Of a DNA stretch of 64,000 nucleotides, positions 45,692-55,008 are shown in pieces (the stretch's first letter is position 1; each line of letters opens with the position of its first letter). The stretch comes from Variovorax saccharolyticus. Lineage in GTDB: Bacteria; Pseudomonadota; Gammaproteobacteria; Burkholderiales; Burkholderiaceae_C. The DNA lies in the NCBI RefSeq assembly GCF_030316765.1, contig NZ_JASZYT010000016.1, forward strand, positions 1-64,000. The letters run 5' to 3'. The position numbers were made by a program, and so were the translations under genes. The notes under the pieces are model-generated. The model ran no database searches. It was given only the letters and a program-made list of their open reading frames with translations, and had not been told where the DNA came from.

Positions 45692-48493
45692 GTGAACGAT
45701 TCGGGCTTGCGGCATAGGTTGATGGCGATCCTCTGCGCCGACGCGTCGGGGTATTCGCGTCGGATGGCGCAGGACGAGCGTGCGACCGTGGCCGAGCTCG
45801 ATGCGGCGCGCCAGGTCTTTCGCGAGCGCGTCGCCGAACATGGCGGGCGCATCGTCGACACGGCCGGAGACTCGGTGCTGGCAGTGTTTGAGACCGCTGC
45901 CGGTGCAGTGGATGCGGCCATGGCTGTGCAGCGACAGCTTGCATATGCGGGCCCACTCGAGGCCGCGCGCCTGCGTTTTCGCATCGGCGTCCACCTAGGC
46001 GACATCATTGAGAAGCCCGACGGCTCGGTCTACGGCCACGGGGTGAACGTGGCGGCGCGTCTTCAGGCGCTGGCACTCGAGGGCGGCATTTCGGTCTCGG
46101 ACTCCGTGCGCACCACATTGGGTGAGTGGACCGTGCACCGCTTCGTGGACCAGGGCCAGCATGCGGTGCGCAACATCGGGCCGCCGCTGCATGCGTTTGG
46201 ACTCCCCATCGAAAGGGCGGTGGCGCCGCATTCAGAAACAGCGGGGGCAGCGCCTCACCCAGAACCCACGCCGGCACAGGCCTTGGGCAATCTGCCGGCG
46301 CATCTGCCGCCCCTGTATGGACGCGCAGAGGACATTGCTGCACTGGTCCGGCTGTTGGAGCTTCATCGCGTGGTGAGCGTGGTAGGCCCTGGAGGTATCG
46401 GCAAGACCCGGGCGGCGCAGGCGGTGGCCCACGCCGCGCGCAGCAGCTATGCCGACGGCGCCTGGATCGTGGAGTTGGCTCCCCTGGCAGATGGGCAGTT
46501 GGTCGTGCCCACGGTGGCGCGGGTGCTCGGGCACCCCATCGCGCTGAAGGAGACGGCGCTTGCGTCCCTGGTGCAGGTGCTCAGGGACCAGCGACTCCTG
46601 CTCGTGCTGGACAACTGCGAGCACCTGCTTGAGGCGGTGGCCGAGCTGGCCGCGCAGGTCGTTTCGGGCGCCCCGGGCGTGCGCATGCTCGTCACGAGCC
46701 AGGAACCGCTGCACATCGCTCAAGAGCAGATCAGTCGCCTCAATGCGCTGGCGGTGCCCCCGAGCGCGGGCGTACGTGTGGCGCTCAGCTACGGCGCGGT
46801 ACAGCTGTTTGTCGCGCGCGCCCAGGCCGTTGATTCAGGCTTCGCCGTGGACGCCGAGAACCTGGACGACGTGGTCGAGATCTGCCGGCGGCTCGATGGC
46901 ATGGCACTCGCGATCGAGCTGGCCGCGGCGCGGGTGTCGCTGCTGGGCGTGCGCGGAGTGCGTCAGCGGCTGGACGAGCGGTTGAAGCTTTTGGCGGCGG
47001 GCAGCCGCACGGCGCCGCCACGGCATCAGACACTGCGGGCGGCGCTGCAGTGGAGCCACGGGCTGCTCACGGCGGCGGAGCGGACGGTGTTCGATCGGCT
47101 CGGCGTGTTCATTGGCACGTTTTCACTCGAGGCCGCGCAGCAGGTGGCGGCCGACGAAGCGATAGATACCTGGGCGGTGCTCGATCACCTGGCCTCCCTG
47201 GTGGACAAGTCGCTGGTGCTGGTGGAGGGCGGGGAGACAAAGCGCTATCGAATGCTCGAGAGCAGCCGGGCTTTTGCGCTGGAGCGGCTGGCCGCGGCAG
47301 GATCGCTCGAAGCGATCTGCAGCCGGCATGCACAGGCGATCGCCGACACCTTGACCGGTGATGATCCCTTCGAGGAGCCGCTGGCGCGGATGCGCCGCAT
47401 CGCGCCCGATCTTGACAACGTCCGCGCGGCCTCAGCTTGGGCGATGGGGTGCAGTGGAGATCGCCAGATCGCCGTGGCGATCGCCGCTGCCACCGACAGA
47501 CTCTGGGATGCTCACGGCTTCAACGACGAAGGTGCACGCTTGTACCGAACCATCGAACCCTGGCTGGACGAAGCAACGCCGACTCGACTGGCAGCGCGTT
47601 TTTGGTTCGCCGTCGCGGACCTGGGACTGTGGACCGACACGAAGCGCCAGGCCGAGGCAGGACTCAGGGCCGCCGAGCTCTTTCGCGGCTTGGGCGATCG
47701 ATTCTGGGTGTTCAGGTCATTAACACCAACCGCGCTCTCATTCGCACATCTCGCCGACCGTGTTGCGGCGGAAAGAGTGCTGACCGAGATGGAGGCGCTG
47801 CTTGACCCGGCTTGGCCGTTGTGGACGCAATTTGCTACCGCCTGGTGCAAGGCATTCTACGAATACCACATTGAGCGCAGGCCGGAGGAGGCACGAAAAC
47901 TCGTTAACGCTGTCCTGCAGAGTCATCGTCGAGAAGACATCTATTTCAGGGACTGGTGCGAAGGCGTGCTGCCACTTTACGACTTGGCGGCGGGCGACTT
48001 TTCTTCCGCATTGCATCGATGCGACGAGCTTCTTGCCCGGCCAAGGGCAATTGAAAGCTCCTCCCTCCGCGCACATCTGCTCTCTCGGCGCAGTTTGGCA
48101 CTCGTTGGTCTCGGCGATTTCGAAGCGGCTGAGACCTCGTTGCGGACCGCGACGACCATGATCATGCACGCGATAGGTCCGGGTGCCTGGGCATTTTGCT
48201 ACATCGCGCATCTGCTCGCGTGTCAGGAACGATTCGTCGAAGCAGCGAAGACGATAGGTTACATCGACAACCGCTTGGGGTCCGACCTCAAAGGCTTAGC
48301 TCCAGTGCCAGTGCGCTGCTACGAAGAAGCCCTCGCCATCATCAAGAAAGCTCTCGACACCGAGGCGCTCAGTCGGCTTCGGCGTGAGGGTTGCCAGCTC
48401 AGCGCGGACGAAGTGATCGCGATGGCCTTCCCCCCCGAACGTAGCGATACCAACAGCGACTTGGCGCAACCGTCGGCAAGCGGCCAGTCGTGA
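45692..48493 (+). CDS. Class III nucleotide cyclase fused to AfsR/LuxR-like STAND ATPase and helical repeats
   Basis: A 933-residue predicted signalling protein. The N-terminal cyclase homology domain keeps both metal aspartates (LCADASGYS, Asp17; DTAGDSVLAVF, Asp60) and the transition-state Asn/Arg (YGHGVNVAARLQAL). An NB-ARC-type ATPase follows with Walker A GPGGIGKTRAAQ (near residue 233), Walker B LLLVLDNCEHLLEAV and the sensor RMLVTSQEPL. The last 350 residues are helical TPR-like repeats. There is no membrane segment or DNA-binding domain. It probably makes cAMP or cGMP in response to a ligand sensed by the repeats. It stands alone. Confidence 0.9.
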   Translation: MNDSGLRHRLMAILCADASGYSRRMAQDERATVAELDAARQVFRERVAEHGGRIVDTAGDSVLAVFETAAGAVDAAMAVQRQLAYAGPLEAARLRFRIGVHLGDIIEKPDGSVYGHGVNVAARLQALALEGGISVSDSVRTTLGEWTVHRFVDQGQHAVRNIGPPLHAFGLPIERAVAPHSETAGAAPHPEPTPAQALGNLPAHLPPLYGRAEDIAALVRLLELHRVVSVVGPGGIGKTRAAQAVAHAARSSYADGAWIVELAPLADGQLVVPTVARVLGHPIALKETALASLVQVLRDQRLLLVLDNCEHLLEAVAELAAQVVSGAPGVRMLVTSQEPLHIAQEQISRLNALAVPPSAGVRVALSYGAVQLFVARAQAVDSGFAVDAENLDDVVEICRRLDGMALAIELAAARVSLLGVRGVRQRLDERLKLLAAGSRTAPPRHQTLRAALQWSHGLLTAAERTVFDRLGVFIGTFSLEAAQQVAADEAIDTWAVLDHLASLVDKSLVLVEGGETKRYRMLESSRAFALERLAAAGSLEAICSRHAQAIADTLTGDDPFEEPLARMRRIAPDLDNVRAASAWAMGCSGDRQIAVAIAAATDRLWDAHGFNDEGARLYRTIEPWLDEATPTRLAARFWFAVADLGLWTDTKRQAEAGLRAAELFRGLGDRFWVFRSLTPTALSFAHLADRVAAERVLTEMEALLDPAWPLWTQFATAWCKAFYEYHIERRPEEARKLVNAVLQSHRREDIYFRDWCEGVLPLYDLAAGDFSSALHRCDELLARPRAIESSSLRAHLLSRRSLALVGLGDFEAAETSLRTATTMIMHAIGPGAWAFCYIAHLLACQERFVEAAKTIGYIDNRLGSDLKGLAPVPVRCYEEALAIIKKALDTEALSRLRREGCQLSADEVIAMAFPPERSDTNSDLAQPSASGQS

Positions 48494-48864
48494 ATGACTC
48501 GGCATGCCGCGAGTGCCAGTTCTCGGCCGCGCTTGGTAGCTGACCTTCGCATGTTCGCGCGGTCGGCGCAGGGCTGCTATCGGCGAGATTGGCGAACAGG
48601 CAATCCCGGCCAGGAACGGCCGCTCGCTGGAGCACGGGCTACGTCGGGTCTGCTTGAATGCTGCCTTTGCGGGGTCACCGTCCACCCAACTCTCTGCTTC
48701 CTTCTGTGCCGTCTAGGCTTGGACCCCCTCGGGCGCGGCGCCCCCGGGGGCAATGGCGTTCCGCCGTGATAAGGAATAAGCTTCCACATTCAGTCAAGGG
48801 GCCTTGCGCACCATTGCATTCATCCGGAGCACCAGTGTCCCGTTGGCTTTAACGAGGAGTGGGC
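48494..48864. other. Intergenic region before the sulfatase gene
   Basis: No gene is seen. A strong GC-rich inverted repeat lies at 48724-48750 (CCCCCTCGGGCGC, one-base loop, GCGCCCCCGGGGG; two mismatches). It could terminate the upstream gene, although no T run follows. The rest may hold the sulfatase promoter. Confidence 0.5.
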
Positions 48865-50667
48865 ATGGATCACAACAAGCGGATCGACTCTGCGGCATCG
48901 CGGCGGGAGTTCCTGGGTGGTGCGGCTGGACTGGGAGTCATGGCGCTGGGCCTTGGCGCACATGAGGAGGCGGGCGGTCAACCTGCCACCACCGCTCGAA
49001 ACACCTCAGCGGGCGCAGCAAGCGGCCCCTACAACATCTTGTTCATTTTGGTCGACCAGGAGCGCCATTTCCGCCCGGGCGAGCTTCCGGCCGGCTATCG
49101 GCTGCCGGCCCATGAGCGGTTGAAGAAGCAAGGCACGACGTTCGTCAACCACCGCATCGGCTCGTGCGTGTGCACGCCCTCCCGCTCGGTGATCTATACC
49201 GGGCAGCACATCCAGCAGACGAAGATGTTCGACAACACGAACTTCCCCTGGATCGAGAGCATGTCCACCGAGATTCCCACGCTGGGTGACCTGCTCCGGA
49301 ATGCCGGCTACTACACGGCGTACAAGGGCAAGTGGCACCTGACGAGAGAGTTCGAGACGGTCAATGAGCACGGCAACTTGACGAAGATCTTCACGCAGGA
49401 GATGGAAGCCTACGGCTTCTCCGATTACTTCGGTGTCGGCGACATCATCGCGCACACAAGGGGGGGCTACCTTCACGACGGCATCATCTCGGCGATGGGC
49501 GTGAACTGGCTCCGCGGCAAGGGACGCGAACTGGCGGCGGAACAGAAGCCGTGGTTCCTCGCAGTGAACCTCGTCAACCCGCACGATGTGATGTACTACA
49601 ACACGGATGCGCCGGGCACGGCGGTTCAAACGAAACGTGGCATCAAGCGTGTCGATCGCGACCCGGTCGACCCGCTTTACGCGAAGCAGTGGGAGTACCG
49701 GACTCCGGCGAGTCATGGGCAGGCGCTCGATGCTCCGGGGCGTCCACCCGCACATCGGGATTTCCTGCATGCTCATGACGCCTTGGTCGGCACCATCCCG
49801 AATGAGGAAGCCCGTTGGCGCCGGCGGCACAACTACTACTTGAATTGCATGCGCGATGTGGATCGAAACATTGCGACGCTTCTTTCCGAGCTGGACGCCT
49901 CGGGGCTGTCCGACAAGACGATCGTGATCCTAACCGCCGATCATGGCGATATGGACGGCGCGCACCAACTGCACGCCAAGGGTGCTGTCGCGTACCGCGA
50001 GCAGAACAACGTGCCCTTCATCGTTTCCCATCCGGCCTTCGCGGGCGGCAAGCAGTGCAAGGCGGTCACTTCGCACGTCGACATTGCGCCAACACTGATT
50101 GGACTCACAGGAGTGGCCCCCGACAAACGGTCGGTCATCGCCAAAGGACTTCCTGGCAAGGATGTTTCCGGACTCCTCGCGGCTCCCGAGCGCGCCGATT
50201 TCGCGGCTGTGCGCGACGGGGCGCTCTTCAACTACAACATGTTTGCGTACATCGACGGCGACTTCCTGAACAAGGCCGTCGACTACATGCAAAAGGGCGG
50301 GAAATCGAGTGAGCTCCAGAACGCGGGCATCCGCCCAGACATGATGAAGCGCGGCGCGGTTCGGTCGGTGTTCGATGGCCAGTACGTGTTCGCGCGCTAT
50401 TTTTCGCCGAAGCAGCACAACCGACCCACCACGGTGGAGGAGCTCTATCGTTCGAACGATGTCGAGCTGTTCGATGTGCGGGCCGATCCGAGCGAGATGA
50501 ACAATCTCGGCACGCAAGGCGGGCGAAACCGGGAGCTTGTCCTCGCAATGAACGAGAAGCTCAACCGGCTAGTAGATGCCGAAGTCGGCGAAGACCGCGG
50601 GCAGATGCTTCCCGGCGGCATCGACGCCGGTTGGGAGGTTACGGCGGAGACAATGTCGGGGGCTTGA
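48865..50667 (+). CDS. Tat-exported type I sulfatase
   Basis: A 600-residue arylsulfatase-like enzyme that cleaves a sulfate ester. The N-terminus SAASRREFLGGAAGLGV is a clear twin-arginine signal. The sulfatase signature with the Cys converted to formylglycine is CTPSRS (Cys103), preceded by the metal motif ILFILVDQERH. GKWHLTREF is the second family block, and LTADHGDMDGAHQLHAKG supplies the C-terminal metal and active-site residues. GAGGAG six bases upstream fixes the ATG; a GTG at 48859 is less likely. No cytoplasmic formylglycine-generating enzyme is encoded in the window. Confidence 0.93.
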   Translation: MDHNKRIDSAASRREFLGGAAGLGVMALGLGAHEEAGGQPATTARNTSAGAASGPYNILFILVDQERHFRPGELPAGYRLPAHERLKKQGTTFVNHRIGSCVCTPSRSVIYTGQHIQQTKMFDNTNFPWIESMSTEIPTLGDLLRNAGYYTAYKGKWHLTREFETVNEHGNLTKIFTQEMEAYGFSDYFGVGDIIAHTRGGYLHDGIISAMGVNWLRGKGRELAAEQKPWFLAVNLVNPHDVMYYNTDAPGTAVQTKRGIKRVDRDPVDPLYAKQWEYRTPASHGQALDAPGRPPAHRDFLHAHDALVGTIPNEEARWRRRHNYYLNCMRDVDRNIATLLSELDASGLSDKTIVILTADHGDMDGAHQLHAKGAVAYREQNNVPFIVSHPAFAGGKQCKAVTSHVDIAPTLIGLTGVAPDKRSVIAKGLPGKDVSGLLAAPERADFAAVRDGALFNYNMFAYIDGDFLNKAVDYMQKGGKSSELQNAGIRPDMMKRGAVRSVFDGQYVFARYFSPKQHNRPTTVEELYRSNDVELFDVRADPSEMNNLGTQGGRNRELVLAMNEKLNRLVDAEVGEDRGQMLPGGIDAGWEVTAETMSGA

Positions 50668-50981
50668 GCCTCTCGCGCCTCGCGCAACTCCATCCCCGCT
50701 GGCTTTTTCAGGTTGTGCGGGCCCGCGACCGCTCCCGCGTGCATCGCTGACATTCGAAGCGAGAACTCAAAGGATGGCAACGGGCCGTGAGCACGCCTTC
50801 GTGACGAGATCGCGGATTGGAACTGACGGCCAGAACCGGGTGTACACCAATGACCGCTCCGGAGCGGGCTGGTGCCCACCAGCGGGGAGGAGTCCAAGCT
50901 AACAGCCAGCATAGATCTGTCCAGTTCTTGCGTCTACCCGGCGGCGCTGCGGCATGTCCTTAGTCGCCAGCCCAGTTTCGC
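50668..50981. other. Gap between convergent genes
   Basis: No gene. A 14-bp perfect palindrome CCGCTCCGGAGCGG lies at 50854-50867 and could assist termination of both flanking genes, but there is no T run. Nothing else is recognisable. Confidence 0.45.
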
Positions 50982-51899
50982 TCACAAGTGCTTGCTAAAC
51001 CACTCGAGCGCCGCCTCGCTTCCTTCGTCAAATCCGCTGAAGTAGATGCCGTAGTGGTCGATGCCGTCGATGACCTTGTAATGGACCGGTACAGTCCCTT
51101 CCGACTTCAGAATGTCATAGGCCTTGCCGCTGTTCTCCCTGATGTCGAACAGCTCTTCGTTGCCCGCGTCCATCATCAACGTGGGGACCTTGAGCTTGCT
51201 CACCTCGTCGATGGTGTTGTACTGAAGAAAGCGTGCCAAGTGCGGTGTGCCGGCGAGCCCCGGATAGGCATCGATCCCTTGGGGCACCGGCGCGATCCTG
51301 CCCCTGGCAATGTCGACGGCCCGCTGCCTGGCGTGCGCGGCCAACGGCCCCTTGAGAACGGATGAGAGCGACGCGACTTGAATCGCCAGCACCTTGATGC
51401 GGTCGTCGTTCGCGGTGTGGTGCATCGCGATGCCGCCGCCGAAGCTGGTGCCCCATGCCCCGATGCGGTCCGGATCCACGTTCGGTTCTCCTTCGATGAA
51501 GTCGACGGCGGACCGGTAGTTTTGCAGCCATTCAACAGGATCGACCACTTCGCGGACGAGGCGAACCTTCGCGACGACCTCGTTCGACTCCTCCAAGTCG
51601 GGTCGATCGCCGACCAGCAGCACATGGCTCCCCGAGGCGGCCCATCCGCTGTAGGTAAAGCAAAGGCTCACGATGCCGGCTTCTGCGAACTTCGCCGCAT
51701 ACCGCTCACCGGTCGATTTGCTCCCGCCCCAACCGTGGGACAGCACGACTGCCGGTGCACGCCGGTCTCCACCAAGGTCCTTCGGGCGATAGAGGTCGGC
51801 ATCCAGCGCAATTCCGTTGCTCCAGATCTTCACGCGGGTCCGCTCGACCGTGTCCGGCATGACGAGCTTGGGGTATTCAGGTTCCCTCGGCGTCGACAT
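50982..51899 (-). CDS. Alpha/beta hydrolase (dienelactone hydrolase/acetyl-xylan-esterase-like)
   Basis: A 305-residue cytoplasmic hydrolase without a signal peptide. VVLSHGWGGSKSTGERYAAK provides the oxyanion loop, GAWGTSFGGGIAMHHT the nucleophile Ser in GTSFG, TLMMDAGNEELFD the acid, and IDGIDHYGIYF the His. The start at 51899 lies four bases after the Bug stop codon. It is the third gene of the TauD-Bug-hydrolase operon controlled from the LysR intergenic region, and may hydrolyse an ester or lactone formed from the imported compound. Confidence 0.88.
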   Translation of the reverse strand: MSTPREPEYPKLVMPDTVERTRVKIWSNGIALDADLYRPKDLGGDRRAPAVVLSHGWGGSKSTGERYAAKFAEAGIVSLCFTYSGWAASGSHVLLVGDRPDLEESNEVVAKVRLVREVVDPVEWLQNYRSAVDFIEGEPNVDPDRIGAWGTSFGGGIAMHHTANDDRIKVLAIQVASLSSVLKGPLAAHARQRAVDIARGRIAPVPQGIDAYPGLAGTPHLARFLQYNTIDEVSKLKVPTLMMDAGNEELFDIRENSGKAYDILKSEGTVPVHYKVIDGIDHYGIYFSGFDEGSEAALEWFSKHL

Positions 51900-51903
51900 G
51901 TGC

Positions 51904-52878
51904 TCAATCCACCTTGATGGCGTTCGTTCTGACAATCGATTGCCAGACCTTGAGATCGGCCGCCACGATCTGTTTGAACTCGGTTGAACTCTTCGGCGGT
52001 GGGCTTGAAAGATTGAGCTGAAGCATCCGTGCTCGGATCTCCGGATCGGCCAGAACCTTGATGATCTCGCGATGGAGTCGGCTGACGACGGCGTCCGGCG
52101 TGGCCCTGGGAACGAAGACGCCGTACCAGCCGTCCACAGCGAAGTCCACGTCTTGCTCCTTGAACGTCAGCACGTCTGCAAGGCCCGGCGCACGTGCAGT
52201 GCCGGAGTTGCCCAATGCCTTGATCTTCCCGGCCTTGACCAGCGGGACTGAACTCGCGGCATCGACGAACGCGACCTTGACGAGCCCGCCTGCCATGTCC
52301 TGATAAATCTGGGGCGTCGACTTGTACGGCACATGCGAAAGATTGAGCCCATATCGGTTCTTCAGCCACTCCATCACGAGGTGGCCGCTGGAACCTACGC
52401 TCCACGTGGCGTAGTTGATCTGGCCGGGGTGAGCCTTTGCATGGGCGATGAATTCACGCAGGTTGGTGGCAGGAAAGTCGGGCGCCACGACGAGATTGAC
52501 CCCACCGGCGCCGAGTTGTGCGACCGGGCTGAGCTTGTCAAGCACATTGACGGCCAGCGCAGGTTGCAGCGCCTGATTGATCACTGTTGCACTGGCGCCG
52601 CCGAACAGCACCGTGTAGCCGTCGGGTCTGGAGTTTGCGACGTCCGCCGTGGCGACGAGCCCATTGGCCCCGACCTTGTTCTCCACGATGACCGGCTGCA
52701 TCAGCGACTGCGACATGCTGTTGGCGACCAGGCGCAGCAATACGTCGCCGCCGGTCCCAGCGGTCGTGCCGATCACCATGCGGACGGGACGGGCGGGCCA
52801 TGCTTCCTCGGCACGCAACGGAGCGGCAATCGCGGCGCTCGCCAGGACCGCCAGCACAAGAAGTCTTGCGAAGTTCAT
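51904..52878 (-). CDS. Bug-type (TTT) periplasmic solute-binding protein
   Basis: A 324-residue receptor with a Sec signal peptide (NFARLLVLAVLASAAIAAPL). Family blocks are WPARPVRMVIGTTAGTGGDV, VIVENKVGANGLVATADVAN, DGYTVLFGGAS and HVPYKSTPQIYQDMAGGLV. GGAG precedes ATG 52878 at a good distance; a longer reading upstream is unsupported. It lies between the TauD-family oxygenase and the hydrolase on the minus strand. Confidence 0.93.
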   Translation of the reverse strand: MNFARLLVLAVLASAAIAAPLRAEEAWPARPVRMVIGTTAGTGGDVLLRLVANSMSQSLMQPVIVENKVGANGLVATADVANSRPDGYTVLFGGASATVINQALQPALAVNVLDKLSPVAQLGAGGVNLVVAPDFPATNLREFIAHAKAHPGQINYATWSVGSSGHLVMEWLKNRYGLNLSHVPYKSTPQIYQDMAGGLVKVAFVDAASSVPLVKAGKIKALGNSGTARAPGLADVLTFKEQDVDFAVDGWYGVFVPRATPDAVVSRLHREIIKVLADPEIRARMLQLNLSSPPPKSSTEFKQIVAADLKVWQSIVRTNAIKVD

Positions 52879-52904
52879 GACGTCTCCATTGGTATGCGCT
52901 GCGT

Positions 52905-53786
52905 TCAGGCCGCCTCGGCCATCGGGCTCTGGACCGCGACCCGTGTCGGGTCGGCCGCAGCAGGCGCATGGCCGTTGATGGTCACCCGATGCCCATGCCG
53001 CCGCGCCGGGAAGTAGTCCCACAAGGCGTGATGTTGCGTGCATCGGTTGTCCCAGAACGCGATCGAATTGTGCTCCCAGCGAAAGCGACACTGGAACAGA
53101 GGGTGCGCCAAGTGGTCATAGAGAAAGCCAAGCAGTGCATCGCTCTCTGCCCGGGTGAGTTGGGGAATGTGGGTAGTGAAGCCACTGTTGACGAACAGGA
53201 TCTTCCTGCCGGTTTCGGGGTGAACCGTCACGACCGGATGCTCAGTGCGTGAATAGGCAATATCCACCGGCTTGACGCCAAGACCGTTCAACCACGGCTT
53301 GGCGCCATCGTGGATCGCAGTCAGGCCCTCAAGCAAGGTTTTCATGCTCGTCGACAGGGCATCGTAGGCGGCGTACATGCTCGCCCACAGCGTGTCGCCG
53401 CCCACCGGCGGGACATCCGTCAAGTGGAGCATGCTGGCCATGGGCGGCGCTTGGTCGCAGCTCACGTCGGTGTGCCAGCTCTCGCCCGTCGCACGGGTGG
53501 AATTTGCATCCGCATGAACCACCAGAAGCTCCGGGTGCTCCGGATGGCGGCTGCGCTTGACCGGGTGCACGTGGAGCGAGCCGAATTGCTTGCCCAGGCT
53601 CATGTGCTGCTGCGGCGACAGCTGCTGGTCGCGGAAGAAGATCACCTGGTTGTCCCACAGCGCTTGCTTGATGCGGGCCAAATCCCCGGGCGCCACAGGC
53701 TTGCTCAAGTCGACGCCGAACACTTCGGCTCCGATGGTCGGGGTGAGCTTGCGGATGGTCAGATTGCCTTCATGGATGGCGTTCAT
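52905..53786 (-). CDS. TauD/TfdA-family Fe(II)/2-oxoglutarate dioxygenase
   Basis: A 293-residue non-haem dioxygenase close in size and wording to TauD and TfdA. Iron ligands are in TGESWHTDVSCDQAPPMAS (His, Asp) and WDNRCTQHHALWDYFP (distal His). The 2-oxoglutarate Arg is in RRHGHRVTINGHAP. The N-terminal block IGAEVFGVDLSKPV is typical. It is the first gene of the minus-strand operon and diverges from the LysR gene. TfdA or TauD proper cannot be distinguished by eye, so no substrate is named. Confidence 0.93.
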   Translation of the reverse strand: MNAIHEGNLTIRKLTPTIGAEVFGVDLSKPVAPGDLARIKQALWDNQVIFFRDQQLSPQQHMSLGKQFGSLHVHPVKRSRHPEHPELLVVHADANSTRATGESWHTDVSCDQAPPMASMLHLTDVPPVGGDTLWASMYAAYDALSTSMKTLLEGLTAIHDGAKPWLNGLGVKPVDIAYSRTEHPVVTVHPETGRKILFVNSGFTTHIPQLTRAESDALLGFLYDHLAHPLFQCRFRWEHNSIAFWDNRCTQHHALWDYFPARRHGHRVTINGHAPAAADPTRVAVQSPMAEAA

Positions 53787-53853
53787 GGGGTGGTCTCCGA
53801 TGAGTTTCGTTGGGCGATGCGCTGACCGAAGTCTGGTCAAAGCCGCTCGAAAA

Positions 53854-53896
53854 CACCAATGAAAGCCTGGGCCGCGCGCATTACTCTTTGGTTATG
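53854..53896. promoter_or_regulatory. 43-bp conserved element, copy 1, between TauD-type and LysR genes
   Basis: This runs from CACCAATGAAA to ACTCTTTGGTTATG and ends with the LysR start codon (53894-53896). It matches the inverted copy at 54903-54945 in 34 of 43 positions, with the two ends (CACCAATGAAA and ACTCTTTGGT) identical. The ends also form an ACCAA...TTGGT dyad. On the minus strand the similarity carries on towards the TauD-type gene. It is a likely LysR binding site with autoregulation. Confidence 0.65.
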
Positions 53897-54859
53897 TCGA
53901 CCCGCCGCCCACGAGCATCTCCACCTGTCAGCGCGCAGGCCTTTCTGCAGCGACATCTCAAGCTGCGCCAACTTCGCCTGTTGGTAGCACTCGACCAGCA
54001 TCGCCACGTCGGCCGGGTCGCCGAGGCCATGCACCTAACGCAGCCGGCCGTCTCGAAGGCCCTGGCGGAACTTGAACGCGGGCTCGGGATGTCACTCTTT
54101 GCTCGGACGCCCCAAGGGCTGGTTCCCACGCCTGAAGGCGTTTGTCTGACCCGCCATGCGCAATCCGTCCATGAAGACCTGAACCGCGCCGCCCTGGCAC
54201 TGGACTCGATCGGCCAGCCCGAGGTCTGGCGCGTGGCGGTAGGGGCTATGCACGGCACCACATCGGTCATACCCATGGCGTTCGAGCGCCTGCAACGACA
54301 GCGAACACCGACGACAGCTTTCGATCTCACGGTGCAGGAAGGCTCTCCCGACCTATTGCTACCCCTGCTGCGCGCTGGAAAGCTGGATGTCGTGATGGGC
54401 GTGGCGCCGGAACGGAGCGCCGCGGCCGATCTGCACGTCGTGCCGCTGTATGTCGACCCCATGGTGTGGATGGTGGCGCCCGGCCATCCGCTGGCTCGCG
54501 CCGATCGACCCACACTGCACGATCTGGCCGACTCGATGTGGGTATTGCCGCCCCGTGTGGCCCGGGTGCGCGCCGTGATCGACGCGATGCTTCGCAGGAA
54601 CAGGGTGCTCGTGCCATCCAGGCTGGTGGAGACCGTGTCGTTCGATTCGTTGCTTGGCATGGTTTGCGACCACGGTGCGGTTGCGCTGTCAACCAGACGG
54701 CTTGCCCGCAGTGCCGAGACTCGCGGGCTCGTGCAGGTGCTCGACATCGACATGGCCGGGCTGGTCCTCCCGATTTCGGCAATGACGCTGGTCGAGCCGG
54801 AACCGAGCGCCTATGCGGTCGAATTCTTCCAGTGTCTGGTGGAGGCCTCGGCACGATAG
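53894..54859 (+). CDS. LysR-family transcriptional regulator
   Basis: A 321-residue LysR-type regulator. The N-terminal winged helix is LRQLRLLVALDQHRHVGRVA followed by EAMHLTQPAVSKALAELERG. The C-terminal effector domain keeps LLRAGKLDVVMGVAPERSA. ATG 53894 gives a 24-residue extension before the helix-turn-helix, and an upstream reading to 53810 would overlap the operator. It sits between two divergent operons (TauD-Bug-hydrolase on the left, Bug-HMGL on the right) whose promoters carry the same element, so it presumably controls both. Confidence 0.92.
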   Translation: MSTRRPRASPPVSAQAFLQRHLKLRQLRLLVALDQHRHVGRVAEAMHLTQPAVSKALAELERGLGMSLFARTPQGLVPTPEGVCLTRHAQSVHEDLNRAALALDSIGQPEVWRVAVGAMHGTTSVIPMAFERLQRQRTPTTAFDLTVQEGSPDLLLPLLRAGKLDVVMGVAPERSAAADLHVVPLYVDPMVWMVAPGHPLARADRPTLHDLADSMWVLPPRVARVRAVIDAMLRRNRVLVPSRLVETVSFDSLLGMVCDHGAVALSTRRLARSAETRGLVQVLDIDMAGLVLPISAMTLVEPEPSAYAVEFFQCLVEASAR

Positions 54860-54902
54860 ATTGGCTCCCGCGACCGCCTCGGGCGCCAGGTTGGTGGGCC
54901 TC

Positions 54903-54945
54903 CATGACCAAAGAGTTATGGGCTTGGCTTGGGTTTTCATTGGTG
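54903..54945. promoter_or_regulatory. 43-bp conserved element, copy 2 (inverted), upstream of the Bug-HMGL operon
   Basis: The reverse complement matches copy 1 at 34 of 43 positions. On this strand it reads CATGACCAAAGAGTTATG to TTTTCATTGGTG, and is followed without gaps by GTTTT and, later, CAGACTTC, as in the TauD promoter. TTGGTG and CAGACT are possible -35 and -10 elements. The Bug start codon is 63 bp further on. Confidence 0.65.
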
Positions 54946-55008
54946 TTTTGGCGTAACGTTGTTCAGACTTCAGGCAACGCCATCAACGACAAACATCAGA
55001 GACAACCC

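Noticed and set aside
48724..48750. GC-rich inverted repeat as a firm terminator
   Set aside because: There is no T run after the stem, so only a possible terminator or repeat can be claimed.
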